Of a DNA stretch of 64,000 bases, positions 51,101 to 58,958 are shown piece after piece (position 1 is the first letter of the stretch; each line of letters starts with the position of its first letter). The notes beneath the pieces were generated by a model, which was not told the origin of the DNA, did no database searches, and saw nothing but the letters and a program-made list of their open reading frames with translations. Source of the stretch: Phytomonas francai (taxonomy: Eukaryota; Euglenozoa; Kinetoplastea; Trypanosomatida; Trypanosomatidae); assembly GCA_001766655.1 (NCBI GenBank), contig MJCC01000006.1:63623-127622 (forward strand). The letters run 5' to 3'. A program made the position numbers and the translations under genes.

Positions 51101-51182
51101 CGCCAAGATACCCTGGGGCGAAACATTTTTTGAATAATGTAGGTGAATCAGGCACCCCGCTAGGGCACCATTCTCGTTGCAT
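48111..51182 (-). CDS. Large leucine-rich repeat (RNI-type) protein with acidic coiled-coil insert
   Basis: The preferred start at 51182 (MQREWCPSGVPDS) gives 1023 residues. The 42 codons upstream are Tyr/Ile/Lys-rich AT noise. Two blocks of ribonuclease-inhibitor-type repeats are visible: a short N-terminal set (~170-310, e.g. LLKYNKSLHSLNLSYNNFTS) and a long C-terminal set (~460-990, e.g. SLNLRGNIFGDRGARAVKRI, LDILNLSNNDLDDSLWGEEI). Between them lie an acidic Glu/Ser/Asp run (about 370-400) and a charged helix (~405-480). A further acidic segment interrupts the repeats near 570-620. No membrane segment. RNI-type LRR proteins are common in the kinetoplastid cytoskeleton and flagellum, but no specific orthologue is recognised. 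Confidence 0.75.
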   Translation of the reverse strand: MQREWCPSGVPDSPTLFKKCFAPGYLGARSSINQAAFYRENGAVAAHMDKSAIQLACKISSNLKPSSSRFSIASVASRVNKSFWPRNTDPYPFEDSNVLIPEDALFNYKGSFLAPAVKSPGLVSSISLPADQFLSFLISLSHMDSFEKSDTTIRNLLIFPSFSRYISFEDLYPYLKCHSHITSNNQLLYFLGLGFESDSIISFCSSLKHLTRASIERCTLKFQVSELFNVLKDASIEYLSLEGDDLGGMHKEVEDNEVLLSLSNLLKYNKSLHSLNLSYNNFTSEEIENLMNALYESDTTFSLESITSEESADPKLVEEDLLLPLSYFLPQISNDQTNGESLEFTSEDQSDEENLSIHESVMINENEESEESEEEEQEEDEESDDSQIREDTDIIEGNNATLNKKKANEQRAFHIKRLKHEQRLCFEEEESARRQIIIEYTNPLKQFFQELKQIYMILQTEKQSKIEAYCKARSGWSRLKSLNLRGNIFGDRGARAVKRILKDEIQLESEELETIQDKLRGKFSALLQGLQESRKSTLVDECIERRKLIDEFARLKNVQLVSFSNKQTRQRRSKADDDDVDNAPEVVMSNTEDDTLSNEKNMDVEMLADEIAEDFDWETEGSNVIIPILPTKAGMNSIEFLDLSSCGISSNGLKAIAFSLGQNRVLRTLILRNNAIDRAPGQSAQLVTDTDARNTSPTEGYSPSIASGFLAFADMLKINQTLKNIDLGYCQLQQESIICLACALGKNKVLSALNLEGNPNGLSRSTGTQENSLLTLLCAIEQAGSLDILNLSNNDLDDSLWGEEICALGNVITRLKYLHLSNVGLNGDHMMRLVSAIGGRSCALRVLNLARNRFVNEDGPHIGAFLNLCSEIKELNLDGNVKLDSDGLFSVLALLHNTSLSWLSCNGTAVDAASAIPSFIVQRLSYLSLSDIEVKSPDALSEFFRLLSEHGSNICFLSLWSRHLDMQLSLDSLKEMVKAMRLLLYGDFGVLPRFDANADECRFLEEIENTFSSRRVTLMSRKL

Positions 51183-51345
51183 TTTTTTTTTGCACTTTAT
51201 GATAATGAATTTAACTATATATGAGAAAGGATATGAAAAATAATAAATAATTATGTATAAATAATAATCATAACAATAAATGGTTTTGGATACAGCTATA
51301 AAAATCAATATATTAAATACGATAAGTGATTAATTTTTTAAGTCA

Positions 51346-51960
51346 CTATTCACCTTCAGCCTCACGTTTCCGCTTTTTCTTTAAGCGTAAAAGCGTTTTC
51401 AATGCTTCTTGTTGCTTGTCGGAGGCGGAGGGCTCGAGCACTAATGGTACAATAATCGAAGAAACTCCACATAGCGGGCACAAATGTTCGTGTTCTATTT
51501 TATTATCCAGAGCCGGTAGAGAGCACGTAGCAAAAACGTGTCCACAAGACCAAAACCCAACGAAGAAATGGTTTCCGGATTGTGCTAAGAAATCGGTTAA
51601 GGGACAACGTATTTCCCCTTTTGAATTAATTCCATTTTTTATCTCTCTTACATCAGAAATTTTTTTTATGTGAGAAAAGTCATTCCCAGTGTTCTCAATA
51701 GAACCTTTATTTTTTTTCCTATTTAAGAGGTGCTCTATGATTGATTGCATTGAATAAATTCTACCTCCTAAATCAAATGCCGCCGGATACTGAAGAGGTT
51801 TCAACGCAAGTGCACAATGGGTCCATCTTTCAGCTTTCCACTGCTTTTCTGTGTTTCTTCCGCTTTGGATATCATTATTATTATCGATTTTGCTCTCGTA
51901 AAGTTTTGTCTTCTGTAAAAGGCTTCGCTTATTGGTCAAGGCCTGTCCATCTCCACCCAT
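51346..51960 (-). CDS. RTF2: Replication termination factor 2 (RTF2) family protein
   Basis: 204 residues. It begins MGGDGQALTNKRSLLQKTKL, the near-invariant Rtf2 opening (MGGDGG...R..LV...K). It continues WTHCALALKPLQYPAAFDLG, then GRIYSMQSIIEHLLNRKK, matching the 'C.LS..PL..PIV...LG.LYNK..ii..LL' block. A second C2HC/RING-like half follows: EIRCPLTDFL, WSCGHVFATCSLPAL and HLCPLCGVS. Shorter than animal RTF2 (~306 aa), lacking much of the disordered C-terminus; the end is Lys/Arg-rich. RTF2 acts at stalled replication forks and is shuttled by the proteasome. Nuclear by analogy. The next gene upstream (the 104-aa frame) is unrelated. Confidence 0.88.
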   Translation of the reverse strand: MGGDGQALTNKRSLLQKTKLYESKIDNNNDIQSGRNTEKQWKAERWTHCALALKPLQYPAAFDLGGRIYSMQSIIEHLLNRKKNKGSIENTGNDFSHIKKISDVREIKNGINSKGEIRCPLTDFLAQSGNHFFVGFWSCGHVFATCSLPALDNKIEHEHLCPLCGVSSIIVPLVLEPSASDKQQEALKTLLRLKKKRKREAEGE

Positions 51961-52111
51961 AATTTTTTGATGGCAGTTTTAACAACTAAAAACTAATCGG
52001 ACGCATTGCCAAAAAAAAAAAAAGAATAAAATAGAAATGGAATAAGTATACGATAAAAAGACGCATCAGAATACAACCTTGATGGAGATTTAAAGGATTC
52101 AATAATTTGAG

Positions 52112-52138
52112 TATATATATATATATATATATATATAT
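52112..52138. repeat. (TA)n microsatellite
   Basis: About thirteen TA units immediately downstream of the 104-aa gene on the minus strand. Directly visible. Confidence 0.92.
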
Positions 52139-52172
52139 TGATACTATACATAGACAACCAGTTATTTTTTAG

Positions 52173-52487
52173 CTAACATTTAGTAAGCAGCACGCTCCTC
52201 ATTTTGGGTGGGCTAAAATCATAAAAGATAGTAACCCTGTTAATTGTTTCAGAAGCTTCCAATGGTTTTGACAGTCCAAAAAGGTCCCTAATAGTTATAC
52301 GCATATCGCGTATTATGTTTAAAGGTTCAACTTTTGACTTCCACATCTTTAGATCAGTAGGAGTGTTACCATGGCGTGCACGAATTTTTTCTCTAATATA
52401 ATAAAGCTGCGTATCGTCCAATAATTCGAATTCGCTGTCAAATAAGGCAATACCTACCATTTTTTGAGTTACTAAAACTTTGGCCAT
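52173..52487 (-). CDS. Small conserved-looking protein, 104 aa, unknown function
   Basis: The frame starts MAKVLVTQKMVGIALFDSEF and ends with KMRSVLLTKC. Composition is balanced, with alternating hydrophobics, unlike the AT-noise frames elsewhere. The predicted order is an N-terminal strand pair, a central helix (DDTQLYYIREKIRARH), a Trp-containing linker, a second segment (IIRDMRITIRDLFGL) and a final strand (INRVTIFYDFSPP). This mixed alpha/beta pattern would suit a small adaptor or ubiquitin-like fold, but that is a guess and no family is recognised. It lies within the array with normal spacing (~210 bp to RTF2, ~230 bp to the next gene) and is flanked on both sides by TA microsatellites. 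Confidence 0.6.
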   Translation of the reverse strand: MAKVLVTQKMVGIALFDSEFELLDDTQLYYIREKIRARHGNTPTDLKMWKSKVEPLNIIRDMRITIRDLFGLSKPLEASETINRVTIFYDFSPPKMRSVLLTKC

Positions 52488-52670
52488 AATTTCCAGCAGC
52501 TCTTAAAAAAACAACCTAGACGCTGATAGCAGAAGTTTATGTAGAAATCAATCAAGAAAAAAGGTAAATTGGTAAATTTAATTGGATAATATTAAAAATA
52601 AAATAATAGCCGATAAAAAATAGAAAACATAAAAATATGAATCTTTTAAATATCGCTAATAAATGTTGTA

Positions 52671-52693
52671 ATATATATATATATATATATATT
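52671..52693. repeat. (AT)n microsatellite
   Basis: About eleven AT units ~20 bp beyond the stop codon of the 375-aa gene on the minus strand. Directly visible. Confidence 0.9.
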
Positions 52694-52714
52694 GGTAACT
52701 CGAAATTGAGAATA

Positions 52715-53842
52715 TTACAGACAGTTTTTTTGTTCGAGACTACTTATTCGCTCTTCGAGTACATCCAAGCGTGATGCAAGTTTATCCTCTAATTGACTGA
52801 CAAGCTTACTAAAATATGATAAAAACATTGCAAATGAAGGTTGCTCTGGCTGAGAAAGCTCGGAACTGGAGCTAGATTCGGACTCAATGCTTAAAAAACG
52901 TGACGATGGAATACTAGAAGAAAAAGTCGTCTCTCTTTTGGACAGATTCGAATTCAAAAGGGGAAGGGGTTCCGGAACAACTATGGGATCCCAAATAGTC
53001 CGTAAAAGAATTAGTGAATTTACCTCACTACGATAAATAGCCAAACGCCATCTCTCATGGCTTCTATTCTTTTGGCATTCTTCACTGCAATGAAAAGTAA
53101 ACCGCCTAAATGAGCGACCTTCATGGAATAAAATTTTTCCTTTATCATCGTTAGTAACCCAAGCATGCCCTAAAAGCATGTTATTTGAATTTACCATCCA
53201 CTCAGCTCTAGTTATATATGTCATGCCATTCCAAGCATCAGTTGGATGCTGCGCGAAAAGCCCCATGTAGCATTTCTGAAGTTCAGCGTTCTGAGTCTCT
53301 AAATGAAGCAATAAAAATAACAGATCGCGATCGCTAACAAGGTTAGAACTCCCCCAGTATGGAGTTTCGCAGTCCGTGTTTCCCTCTTGAGGTAACACAC
53401 GCTTAGGAAATCGGCAACGCTTTCCTGAATAATGCATTGCCGACTCGCCTTCGCTAGAAGACAGGGCTAAATTACTCTTGGGCAACGTTTGACCATCACC
53501 TGGCTCAGGTCCGTACTTACTAACTAGAATAGCAAATAGTTGTTCTTCTTCACCACGATATTTCTGCAAGTATTTTGAGACTAGATGGACCTTCTGTGGG
53601 TTGTATAGTTCATAAAATCTGCACAAACGCTGGTAATGCCTATTATCAATGTTCGCCTCAATATCATGGTTATATTGTGGCATGTCATCTGAAGACTGAT
53701 AACTTGAATCGGATTCCTCTTTACATGTAATATCTTTTAGTAAGTGACCATTACGAGAATCTGTTCCATTATATAATGATATTTCTTTTTCATCTTTTGA
53801 CTTGGAGAAAGAACTACCTGTATCCTGTGGTGAACTGTTCAT
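52715..53842 (-). CDS. Coiled-coil protein with kinetoplastid 'YNPxKV...KYGPEP' motif, first gene of the minus array
   Basis: 375 residues. A disordered acidic/Ser-rich N-terminus (1-65) is followed by LCRFYELYNPQKVHLVSKYL and YRGEEEQLFAILVSKYGPEP (~72-113). This motif type recurs in many kinetoplastid and flagellate proteins, usually near their ends. The middle (~175-275) has a compact Trp-rich region (AEWMVNSNNMLLGHAWVTND, FRRFTFHCSEECQKNRSHER) of unknown fold, including a closely spaced Cys/His set. A serine-rich linker leads to a C-terminal coiled coil (QLEDKLASRLDVLEERISSL), suggesting homo-oligomerisation. It is the promoter-proximal gene of the leftward array. Function not recognised. 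Confidence 0.65.
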   Translation of the reverse strand: MNSSPQDTGSSFSKSKDEKEISLYNGTDSRNGHLLKDITCKEESDSSYQSSDDMPQYNHDIEANIDNRHYQRLCRFYELYNPQKVHLVSKYLQKYRGEEEQLFAILVSKYGPEPGDGQTLPKSNLALSSSEGESAMHYSGKRCRFPKRVLPQEGNTDCETPYWGSSNLVSDRDLLFLLLHLETQNAELQKCYMGLFAQHPTDAWNGMTYITRAEWMVNSNNMLLGHAWVTNDDKGKILFHEGRSFRRFTFHCSEECQKNRSHERWRLAIYRSEVNSLILLRTIWDPIVVPEPLPLLNSNLSKRETTFSSSIPSSRFLSIESESSSSSELSQPEQPSFAMFLSYFSKLVSQLEDKLASRLDVLEERISSLEQKNCL

Positions 53843-53931
53843 CCCCTAAGTATTTTCAGTAAACTTCGTATAATCAAGAAGAAAGGGCAGACAGTAAATT
53901 AAGAAATCTCTGATGCATGCATGCAGTGAGT

Positions 53932-53953
53932 TATATATATATATATATATATA
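53932..53953. repeat. (TA)n microsatellite in the strand-switch region
   Basis: About eleven TA units ~90 bp upstream of the 375-aa gene. Directly visible. Confidence 0.9.
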
Positions 53954-54991
53954 CTTTCTACACTATAATAAAAAAAATGATTCTTTTTTGTGTTACAAAC
54001 TATTCATTTTCTAAAAATTTAGAAGATATTTGAAAAATAAGCTGCTTTCAGGTAAGAAAAAAATAAGAAAATAAACAGAAATAAACAGCTCATGAACCAT
54101 AATCTATGATAATTTTATGCTGTTTTTTTTTAACAGAAATTATAGAAAGAATACTTTTGATAAACGAATACGACTAAATAAACAGGAATGAAACAATACT
54201 CCTAAGCATTTTTTAAATCTTAGTCTTTACGTTGGAAAAAAAAATTAATTACCCTTGAAGTTATTGCAAAGTTACAAACTAATAAGCTTCCGACAGAATA
54301 CCCCAAGGTCCCAAACGAAAAAGCACTGTAAATCTAAAATAAGCGTACAGAGCCCCCCCCCTCATAAGGATACACACGCCGCTTTCAAGAACCAAAATTT
54401 GTTCATCAAAAACGATCGTGGAACAGAATTCGCTGTAAAACCCCACCTTTTGAGCAGAAAATGAACCTAAAGCTCTTGTAGAATGAGCCCATTTTCCTAT
54501 TAAAAGTGTTTCCCTCCACCTCCCCCCACTCACCCACACATCATATAAAATTAAGAAATGCGAAACCGCCCCACCATGTTTTGTTCATGCCGCATGGGCT
54601 GCCTTGACGAATTTATGTTCGGGGAAAATCCCAGTCGAGCTGTGGAAAAGTTTTCAGGGTAATGGAGGGGGGGCGTCAGCATCTTTTACCGTGGAAATCT
54701 AGACCCCCACTCGCATAAACTAATGTTAAAACGAGCGTTTTCACATGATTTTTTATAAATCGATAGATCCGGACCGGTGCGTCATGTTCGGATCAAATAC
54801 ATTTCTCCAACGTTTAGGGGGGAGGGGGGGTACTAGGGGCGATTTAATTAGCAAACGGGCCATAAAACGCGTCTAATAAATTGTAGTTTCCTTTGCCTAT
54901 AACTTTTTCTGCAAAAAAAGAAAAAGGCAATCGGCATTATAGTGTTGTAATGGGCTGCTTTTTGCTCATTTACAATTTTTGAGCTATTTCT

Positions 54992-55017
54992 ACATAATTT
55001 GACCCTTATTCTCCTAG
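54992..55017 (+). promoter_or_regulatory. Probable spliced-leader acceptor of the RAB4-like gene
   Basis: A pyrimidine-rich stretch ending CCCTTATTCTCCTAG, AG at 55016-55017, leaves a 29-nt leader before the ATG at 55047. Inferred. Confidence 0.5.
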
Positions 55018-55046
55018 TACTTTCCTCTTTCAAACCCCCTTGAAAA

Positions 55047-55655
55047 ATGAGTGACAAATACAACCAGTTGATGAAGCTCATTGTTGTTGGTGATAGTGGA
55101 ACAGGTAAGTCCTCTCTACTTCATAGATTTGTTAAAGATGCCTTTTTTGAGAATCAAACCCAAACGATTGGGGTCGAGTTTGGGTCAAAGGTCGTTGAGC
55201 TGGGGAACAGAAAGGTCAAACTTCAAATTTGGGATACTGCGGGGCAGGAACGATATAAATCCGTGACCCGCAGCTATTACCGAGGTACAATGGGATGCCT
55301 TATAGTGTACGACGTGACAGACCGTGCTACGTATGAAAGCGTACCGAATTGGCTCGAAGATGTGAAAAGGCTTTCTGAAATCAATGTTTCTATTGTCCTT
55401 GTAGGCAACAAAACAGATGCTCTAAAGAGCAAGCCTCGTGCCATTCCATATAATGAAGCGGCATTATATGCTAAAGAAAATAATCTTCTTTTTTTCGAGA
55501 CATCAGCAATTTCAGGTGATTTTGTTACCGAAACCTTCCTCAGCGTTTCAAAAAATGTAATGTACTCTTTATCACCTTTAAATACGTCTTCTGGTATAAT
55601 TCCAGACAGAATCTCCGGTGAATCTGTAGAAAGGACAAGTGTTTGCTTTTGCTGA
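55047..55655 (+). CDS. RAB4: Rab GTPase, RAB4-like
   Basis: 202 residues, a normal Rab length. Nucleotide-binding motifs are complete: P-loop GDSGTGKS (15-22), switch I Thr40 in TIGVEFGSK, WDTAGQE (62-68) with the catalytic Gln, NKTD (121-124) and ETSA (151-154). The stretches TIGVEFGSKVVELGNRKVKL and SVTRSYYRGTMGCLIVYDVT, and the family sequence GTGKSSLLHRF, point to the RAB4/RAB14/RAB2 group, best to RAB4 (early-endosome recycling). The C-terminus ends CFC, a CxC double-geranylgeranylation site. It is the promoter-proximal gene of the rightward array. The exact Rab subclass would need a tree. Confidence 0.9.
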   Translation: MSDKYNQLMKLIVVGDSGTGKSSLLHRFVKDAFFENQTQTIGVEFGSKVVELGNRKVKLQIWDTAGQERYKSVTRSYYRGTMGCLIVYDVTDRATYESVPNWLEDVKRLSEINVSIVLVGNKTDALKSKPRAIPYNEAALYAKENNLLFFETSAISGDFVTETFLSVSKNVMYSLSPLNTSSGIIPDRISGESVERTSVCFC

Positions 55656-55894
55656 AATAAAATGCGTAAGTTACAGATTTTTTTGAAAATCACGAAAAGT
55701 GATGCAAATTTGGAACTCTTTGGATTTTTTTCTTTCTTTATAGTTTCAATTCTATTTATTCTATTATCGCTTCAAATAATTATTTCGGAGAGTTATTATT
55801 TTTGATTTAATGTAAAGATATTCTGTTTCAACTTTTTCCCCTTTTTTTTCTGAATAGGCTATTATAAAATATTTCTAGGCGTTTATCCTGTTTA

Positions 55895-55913
55895 AATATA
55901 TATATATATATAT
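55895..55913. repeat. (TA)n microsatellite
   Basis: About nine TA units ~18 bp before the ATG of the 261-aa gene. Directly visible. Confidence 0.88.
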
Positions 55914-55930
55914 TTATATGCCTCTAATAA

Positions 55931-56716
55931 ATGCCAACCCGGAAACACCCCCATCCAGTCAAATCGCATGTTGATTATCGGAAAATCTCCCTAGATCAAA
56001 TATCTGAACACATTTTTTTGCATAATTCCCGTGTCTTTAGCTTTTCTCATCGCTCCTTTAGTAGTTTGCGCCATCCTCGGATTCCGTTTGTTCTTGAATT
56101 TTTGAAGTGGACAGCAAATAGAGAGACAAAAAAAATAGGCGCATTACTCGATATGTTTGAATTGAGTGCAATTGATCTTGAGAAGTGGGAAAGGGCCGCA
56201 GTAATCTTTGATAAAAAAATGCACGCTCAAATCTTTGATAAACCAAGACAACAACTTATTCTATCCAGAGAAATTATGCAGCAACTAGAAGTTTTGTGGT
56301 GCTTTCTCACAGATGGTAAAAACAGCACTATCACTGAAGATGTATACAAAAATTTCCATAATAACTTATACATATATTTTCTCAGAGTCGATGAAGTAAG
56401 TTTGCAGACAGCTTTGCTTTCCTCAATAAATGCTGATTTCTTATGGGATTGCAGAAATAGCCAAGGTGTTAGCTTTGAATCATTCTGCTTGTCAATGTTA
56501 GAGCTTGCGGATAACTGGACATTCTCACGAGAACCAGGGGATTTTACTTCTTTTCTAAAGAATATTCTTTCATTTATCGTTCCACCGATCAAGCCATCAA
56601 TGCTAAAGAGTTCCCCTTCATTTTCTCTAAGAAGTGGAATGTTTTTTGCGGGTGGTATTATAGAAAAGGTTCACGACGGTGGCCGAATACGATACAAAAA
56701 ACTTAACAAGCAGTAG
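55931..56716 (+). CDS. Helical protein with EF-hand-like segments, unknown function
   Basis: 261 residues with no recognised family. It is mostly helical and soluble. Two segments have the helix-loop-helix rhythm of degenerate EF hands: FLTDGKNSTITEDVYKNFHN (~105-125) and DFLWDCRNSQGVSFESFCLS (~168-188). The second is followed by MLELADNWT, an 'F..S.xELAD.WT' ending seen in several uncharacterised ciliary proteins (from memory, weak). The liganding Asp/Glu pattern is incomplete, so calcium binding is doubtful. The C-terminal 45 residues are basic and Ser/Gly-rich. Placed between RAB4 and CDC50 in the rightward array. Confidence 0.6.
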   Translation: MPTRKHPHPVKSHVDYRKISLDQISEHIFLHNSRVFSFSHRSFSSLRHPRIPFVLEFLKWTANRETKKIGALLDMFELSAIDLEKWERAAVIFDKKMHAQIFDKPRQQLILSREIMQQLEVLWCFLTDGKNSTITEDVYKNFHNNLYIYFLRVDEVSLQTALLSSINADFLWDCRNSQGVSFESFCLSMLELADNWTFSREPGDFTSFLKNILSFIVPPIKPSMLKSSPSFSLRSGMFFAGGIIEKVHDGGRIRYKKLNKQ

Positions 56717-56925
56717 GCAGAATATTTTTCCTCGAAAATTTTTCTCACCAATGCTGTATGTAAAAATTTATTATTTATATTTTTAAAATTTTTCAAAACC
56801 TTCAGCCCACCTCCAGTATCTTTATGAATGTGTCTTGATGATTTAAAATCTTCTACAATCACTTATTTCATAATTTCATCTTCCAGTGTAGAGTTTCTTA
56901 TTGATGGTTATATTGAATTGAAGTA

Positions 56926-57978
56926 ATGTTTAATACTAATAATAGGTTCAACCAACAGAAACTTTATCATATCTATTCTCAACATGGTACCCATACTGTT
57001 TTCGTTATTTTTATTATTTTATCCATATTATGCATTTCGTTCGGGATTATCATTATAGTAGCTAGTGATTCTATCCGAGAGGTTACTATTCGCTACGATA
57101 ACGTGAACAAATATACCTATGTGAATGGCTCTGAAGGAGTCTATCCGGTGAACTTTGACTTTAATGGGACTAAATACTCTACAGGGGTGATGACTAGAGT
57201 TAATTTTTCTATAGCGAAGACTATGTCTGCCCCAATTATGATTCAATATGGCCTCACAAATTTCTATCAAAACCATTTGAGATACGCACAATCATTGGAT
57301 GAACGTCAGCTCCAAGGGGGTAAAACGGCTCTTACAAGTAAATGTAGTCCCTTTCGGTATCCAGGGGAATTTAAGAATGAAAGTGCAGATGGACACTATA
57401 GCCCCTGTGGTGCAATTGCTTGGAGTCTATTTAATGATACCATATCCCTTTATAAAGCTCCAGAAAATCTTATATGTGATGGTGGGGCATTTGATGCAAA
57501 TGGAGTCAGTCTTATTGATGAAAATCAATGCCAAAAAGAAAATATAGCACTGCGTAGTGAAGTCCGAATTCGCCGCAACTCACCTGACGTGACAAACAAT
57601 CCCTTACCTATGTGGACGAGCAGGGGGGATAGGTCATCAAGTAACCCATATTTGAAGGATGGCTACTATTTTGGAGAGGCTGGACATAAAATTCCTTCTA
57701 TTACTGATGAGGATTTTGTTGTCTGGTCTAGCGTTGCTTACTTGCCAAGTTTTTATAATAATTATCGCATTGTTAATATTGATCTGGAGGCTGGCGATTA
57801 CTATCTTAAAATATTTGAACAATACGACACGGTATCGTTTTCAGGTAAAAAGTATGTGAGGCTGGTATTGTATAATTGGATGGGACAGAGGCACTACATT
57901 TTAGGCATTCTTTTGCTAATTTTAGGCGGTATTTTATTTGTGGATTCCCTGGCTGTGCTGATGTTGAAGTATGTTTGA
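56926..57978 (+). CDS. CDC50/LEM3 family, subunit of P4-ATPase lipid flippases
   Basis: 350 residues. It has two transmembrane helices, at ~24-47 (VFVIFIILSILCISFGIIII) and ~322-346 (ILGILLLILGGILFVDSLAV), with a large extracytoplasmic domain between. Family signatures are FNQQKLYHIYS at the start, YGLTNFYQNHLRYAQSLDER, CSPFRYPGEF, SPCGAIAWSLFNDTISLY, VVWSSVAYLPSFYNNYRIVN, and LEAGDYYLKI before the last helix. Four conserved cysteines for two disulphides and several N-glycosylation sequons are present. CDC50 proteins escort P4-ATPases out of the ER and support phospholipid flipping; in Leishmania the Ros3 member mediates miltefosine uptake. Which CDC50 paralogue this is cannot be told. Confidence 0.95.
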   Translation: MFNTNNRFNQQKLYHIYSQHGTHTVFVIFIILSILCISFGIIIIVASDSIREVTIRYDNVNKYTYVNGSEGVYPVNFDFNGTKYSTGVMTRVNFSIAKTMSAPIMIQYGLTNFYQNHLRYAQSLDERQLQGGKTALTSKCSPFRYPGEFKNESADGHYSPCGAIAWSLFNDTISLYKAPENLICDGGAFDANGVSLIDENQCQKENIALRSEVRIRRNSPDVTNNPLPMWTSRGDRSSSNPYLKDGYYFGEAGHKIPSITDEDFVVWSSVAYLPSFYNNYRIVNIDLEAGDYYLKIFEQYDTVSFSGKKYVRLVLYNWMGQRHYILGILLLILGGILFVDSLAVLMLKYV

Positions 57979-58099
57979 AATAAAGCATATATTTTTGAAT
58001 ATTTCTTTTCCTTATTTAAGCACTAGTTTGTTGCTGAAAGCTTTTATTTTATATTGTTTCGTTTAGATTCATGCCATGGTATAATTGTTTTGCTTTAGG

Positions 58100-58119
58100 A
58101 TATATATATATATATATAT
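58100..58119. repeat. (TA)n microsatellite
   Basis: Ten TA units in the CDC50-profilin spacer. Directly visible. Confidence 0.9.
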
Positions 58120-58409
58120 GCTGCAAATCTTTTAGCTCTGTTTGAAAGAAGAAGAGTGTAAATTTGAAATAAAAAATCATTATCTAAAAGATCATATAAT
58201 ATAATAATAATAAATAAGCTGACTGAACTTGTTTTAGTTGCTCTTTGAACCATTATAGAGATTTAACTAATATAAGGCTAAGGACCAGGTGTAGTCTTGC
58301 TATTTCTCATTAAAATATTCTGTAAAATTAACCTTGAAAAAATGTCTTGCTTTGTGATCTGACACATGATAGTTCAATAGTCGAATAGTTGTTTCATTTT
58401 GATACAAGC

Positions 58410-58423
58410 TATATATATATATT
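58410..58423. repeat. Short (TA)n run in the profilin leader
   Basis: Seven TA units about 30 bp upstream of the profilin ATG. Directly visible. Confidence 0.75.
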
Positions 58424-58453
58424 ACGAACAGACCATTTTCTACCTTGTGTACA

Positions 58454-58906
58454 ATGTCTTGGCAAGACTATATTGACAAAAATCTTATTGGAAGCGGCAA
58501 CATGCACAGCAGTGCAATTATTGGACTCAAGGATGGGTGTTATTGGGCTCACGGCGGAAGATTTGTTCCACAAGCAGAGGAAGTTAAAACAATACTAAAG
58601 TGCTTGGAAGATCTATCGTTAGTGAATTCTTCTGGCATCATTATAAATGGAGTCAAGTTTTTTGGACTGCAATCCGGTGCTGATGGTGACACTCGTTATA
58701 TTTTTTTCAAAAAAGGTGCTGCTGGAGGATGCATTTTTACGACGAAGCAAACATTTATTATTGGTGTCTATGGAAATCCTGCTGGTGTAAACTCTCTTCA
58801 GGGCAATCTTCAAGGTCAAAATCCAGAGGAAAAGGTCGTAAATCCTGCTTCGTGCAATTCTGCTGTTAAATTTATTGCTGAATATCTGATTAGTTTAGGG
58901 TATTAA
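58454..58906 (+). CDS. PFN: Profilin
   Basis: 150 residues from the ATG at 58454 (MSWQDYIDKNLIGSG). The frame opens three codons earlier, but profilins begin with exactly this MSWQ sequence. The N-terminal helix with Trp3 forms part of the poly-proline site. The core contains SSAIIGLKDGCYWAHGGRF, and the actin-face strands follow (IINGVKFFGLQSGADGDTRY, GAAGGCIFTTKQTFIIGVYG). The C-terminal helix CNSAVKFIAEYLISLGY closes the second poly-proline surface. The length is slightly above 125-140, from a loop before the last helix, as in other kinetoplastid profilins. It binds monomeric actin and promotes exchange of its nucleotide. Complete and undamaged. Confidence 0.97.
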   Translation: MSWQDYIDKNLIGSGNMHSSAIIGLKDGCYWAHGGRFVPQAEEVKTILKCLEDLSLVNSSGIIINGVKFFGLQSGADGDTRYIFFKKGAAGGCIFTTKQTFIIGVYGNPAGVNSLQGNLQGQNPEEKVVNPASCNSAVKFIAEYLISLGY

Positions 58907-58958
58907 CAATCAACGAAAATATCTTGATATCTTTCATGCTTTGGTATTTTTTGTTTAA

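Larger units (their letters stand above)
53843..55046. promoter_or_regulatory. Divergent strand-switch region, likely bidirectional transcription start zone
   Basis: Genes are read leftward from 53842 and rightward from 55047. The 1.2 kb between them carries homopolymeric tracts arranged by side: C9 at 54353-54361 and C6 at 54522-54527 on the left; G7 at 54667-54673, G6 at 54818-54823 and G7 at 54825-54831 on the right. So G runs lie on the coding strand of each outgoing array. Such G/C tracts at divergent switch regions are known from Leishmania and Trypanosoma, where RNA polymerase II initiates. A TA repeat lies at 53932-53953. No tRNA gene was found. Confidence 0.7.
57979..58453. other. 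Intergenic spacer with TA microsatellites
   Basis: Between the CDC50 and profilin genes. It contains TA runs at 58100-58119 and 58410-58423; no gene seen. Confidence 0.55.

Noticed and set aside
54279..54539. 86-codon minus-strand frame in the strand-switch region
   Set aside because: It spans the C9 and C6 tracts and has no domain; the region is better explained as a promoter zone.
53843..55046. tRNA gene in the strand-switch region
   Set aside because: tRNA genes often sit at kinetoplastid switch regions, so B-box-like GGTTCGANTCC was looked for by eye on both strands; none was found here or elsewhere in the window.
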